Source: Listeria welshimeri serovar 6b str. SLCC5334 (lineage in GTDB: Bacteria; Bacillota; Bacilli; Lactobacillales; Listeriaceae). From it: DNA of 64,000 nt. A program made the position numbers and the translations under genes. Below are positions 62,320 to 64,000 of the stretch, piece by piece. The DNA lies in contig NC_008555.1 in NCBI RefSeq assembly GCF_000060285.1, forward strand, positions 2,480,001-2,544,000. Reading direction: 5' to 3'. A model generated the notes under the pieces. It did no database searches. It was not told the DNA's origin and was given only the letters and a program-made list of their open reading frames with translations. Numbering within the stretch: the stretch's first letter is position 1; each line of letters begins with the position of its first letter.

Positions 62320-63345
62320 TCACTCCTTCATTAATAACCCTTGATAAAAATCAAGCCATATCTCAGCTAAACGATCCTCTGAATAATATGCTGCACCTCG
62401 CTTAGCCGCTTGAAGCATTTCATCATAATAATTAGAATCTTCCTCCAAATGTCTGATAGCCTGAATAAAACCAGGATTATCCACTTCTTTCACATAATAT
62501 CCAACTAAAATTTCTTCATAAAGCTCCAAATTACGAAGCACTATCGGAACATCGGAACTCATCGCTTCTAAAATCGCCATTGGAAACAACTCATTATAAG
62601 ATGGCATAAAGAACACATCCGCCATATTGATACAAGCATTCATCTCTGAACGATCAATAATCCCAATGAATTTTACGTTATCTGGTGGATTATCATAGAT
62701 TTTCTTCAATTCCTCATAACCAGAAGTAATTTTGCCAAAAGAAAATCCACCTGCCCAAATGAATTGAACATTAGGAAGTTGTTTAGCTACTTCAATAAAA
62801 TCAAGAACTCCTTTGCGATGTTGCACCTGACCAATTCCTATAACAGTGAACTTATCTAATGGAATTCCATATTTTTTCCGAGCAAGATTTTTTTCTTCTT
62901 TTGAAATAGGATAAAAACTTTTTTTAGAAACAAAGTTAGGTATATAATGAATTTTCTCTTCCGGAATATTATAAGCTGTTAGTTTTGGTATAAACGATGG
63001 ATTTACAACTACAATCTCATCCATTCGCTTATAAAAGCCAATCAGATATTTATAGAAAACAATCCGAGCTATCCAAGGTAATTTCAAACTACCTTCCATC
63101 GTCTCTGGCAAAAAATGTACATAACCCACGCGGACTCCTCGTTTTTTCTTAAAAAAAGTCGAAAGAAAAAAACGGAAATCAACAGTATGGTAATGTGTGA
63201 TATCCGATTTCTTAAAACTATTAATCTTCATATCAATCTCATTTTTATATCTTTCTTCCAGCAAGTTCACAAGTTCGCGGTAAGCAGATGCTACACCTTG
63301 ACCTTTTACTTTTTCTGCTGAAGATAGCATTGTCAACTTAATCAC
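62320..63345 (-). CDS. lafB: GT4 glycosyltransferase, probable glycolipid galactosyltransferase LafB
   Basis: 341 residues, GT-B fold. The C-terminal donor site has VIGIGQVQHRKGVLDFIE, FIGIIDRSEM and PSYNELFPMAILEAMSSDVP (E-x7-E). By position it should add the second sugar to glucosyl-diacylglycerol, the lipid anchor of lipoteichoic acid. It overlaps the next upstream gene by eight bases. Confidence 0.85.
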   Translation of the reverse strand: MIKLTMLSSAEKVKGQGVASAYRELVNLLEERYKNEIDMKINSFKKSDITHYHTVDFRFFLSTFFKKKRGVRVGYVHFLPETMEGSLKLPWIARIVFYKYLIGFYKRMDEIVVVNPSFIPKLTAYNIPEEKIHYIPNFVSKKSFYPISKEEKNLARKKYGIPLDKFTVIGIGQVQHRKGVLDFIEVAKQLPNVQFIWAGGFSFGKITSGYEELKKIYDNPPDNVKFIGIIDRSEMNACINMADVFFMPSYNELFPMAILEAMSSDVPIVLRNLELYEEILVGYYVKEVDNPGFIQAIRHLEEDSNYYDEMLQAAKRGAAYYSEDRLAEIWLDFYQGLLMKE

Positions 63346-64000
63346 GCCGCGACGACCTCTCTTTCCTGTGAACGTGCGCTGAAGATGATAAAGAAAATAC
63401 TTGAGAAGCTATTTTACTTTTTATCAAAGTCGGCTTTGTTTTAATAGTGCCATTTTGTCGCTTTACTCGGTAAATTTCACACACTTCATTATATGTTGAT
63501 TCAATATTAAGACCAAATTGATCTGCAGAAATTGATTCTACTTTCACTCTTCCATTTGATGCTACAAGGGTAGCTGTATTTTTGTCAGAAAGTATTTGAA
63601 TTAAAAGTCCTGCGAGCTCAACATCTTTATCGAAAAGAAAAGCCGTTTCTTTATCAGTTAAAAATCCTTCGATACTTTCATCGCGCTTTGCAACAACTGG
63701 TAATGAAGCCGCCATCGCCTCTGCATAAGTCAATCCTTGTGTTTCAGTTGTTGAAGCACTAACAAATAGATCTCCTAATTGGTAATATAAGCTAATATTT
63801 TCCCAATCAACCGCGCCTGTGAAAATAACATTATTTTTTAATTGTTTAGCTTCTACTAATTTTTCTAAGTCTCGACGAACTGGGCCATCCCCTACAATCA
63901 CCAATTTCGCATTAGGGGTAGCTTGTATAACTTCTGGCATCGCATGAATAATCGCATCTATATTTTTTTCTTGTGCAATTCTACCTAATGAAAGGATTAC
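63338..64000 (-). CDS. lafA: GT4 glycosyltransferase, probable LafA (partial, N-terminus off the right edge)
   Basis: The frame is open to 64000; the translation there begins VILSLGRIAQEKNIDAII, the usual start of the GT4 C-terminal half. It continues with VGDGPVRRDLEKL, FTGAVDWENIS and ETQGLTYAEAMAASLPVV (E-x7-E). Only about the last 220 residues are visible; the catalytic N-terminal half is outside. By position it is the diacylglycerol glucosyltransferase. An unusual Ser/Arg-rich tail ends the protein. Confidence 0.85.
   Translation of the reverse strand, partial: VILSLGRIAQEKNIDAIIHAMPEVIQATPNAKLVIVGDGPVRRDLEKLVEAKQLKNNVIFTGAVDWENISLYYQLGDLFVSASTTETQGLTYAEAMAASLPVVAKRDESIEGFLTDKETAFLFDKDVELAGLLIQILSDKNTATLVASNGRVKVESISADQFGLNIESTYNEVCEIYRVKRQNGTIKTKPTLIKSKIASQVFSLSSSAHVHRKERSSRRD

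Overview
The window reads as chromosomal core genome of a Listeria species, most probably L. monocytogenes or a very close relative. The evidence is low G+C sequence, strongly Bacillus-like proteins, the Listeria-type Spl/P45 hydrolase next to ftsEX, a DegU with no DegS partner, GtcA and glycolipid (Laf-like) glycosyltransferases, and a gene order that follows Bacillus subtilis but lacks its sporulation genes. Species is inferred from remembered gene order, not from a search. No rRNA, tRNA, IS element, prophage or CRISPR array was found. Almost every gene is on the minus strand; only the yvyE-like gene, a GNAT gene and lytR are on the plus strand.

Layout. 1-7838: phosphate uptake (pstS-pstC-pstA-pstB-pstB-phoU, phoU cut by the left edge) behind phased PhoP boxes, then phoPR. 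7977-15090: division and cell wall (minJ, cardiolipin synthase, an M23 hydrolase, the NlpC/P60 hydrolase spl, ftsEX). 15584-20947: a YitT membrane protein, prfB with its programmed frameshift, secA, hpf. 21143-24861: comFA/comFC, degV-like, degU. 25246-30623: yvyE-like, GNAT, lytR, then the wall teichoic acid starters tagO and tagA with menC between them. 30749-35900: a LysM/3D hydrolase, ssbB, fabZ, mbl, murA, a DUF1146 gene. 36021-42928: the F1Fo ATP synthase operon. 43759-50813: mnaA, upp, glyA, ywlE, the TsaC-type gene, prmC, prfA (release factor 1). 50836-54743: tdk and the hom-thrC-thrB operon. 55051-58398: rpmE2 and a three-gene glycosylation cassette. 58478-64000: rho, murZ and the glycolipid/LTA-anchor genes, cut by the right edge.

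Most notable non-coding features: (i) a DnaA-box cluster with seven perfect TTATCCACA sites at 48705-49079, between and inside ywlC/prmC; (ii) matching double AT-boxes upstream of both comFA and ssbB, resembling ComK sites; (iii) a multi-hairpin region ending in a good terminator at about 43363-43640, a candidate undescribed RNA; (iv) 11-bp-phased PhoP boxes upstream of pstS; (v) a hairpin next to the start codon of ssbB; (vi) a complete GtrB/GtrA/GT-C-like cassette whose third gene looks like the variable, serotype-linked element.

The genes centre on the cell envelope (peptidoglycan precursors, wall and lipoteichoic acids, their hydrolases, division), phosphate homeostasis, energy, and core translation and transcription factors.
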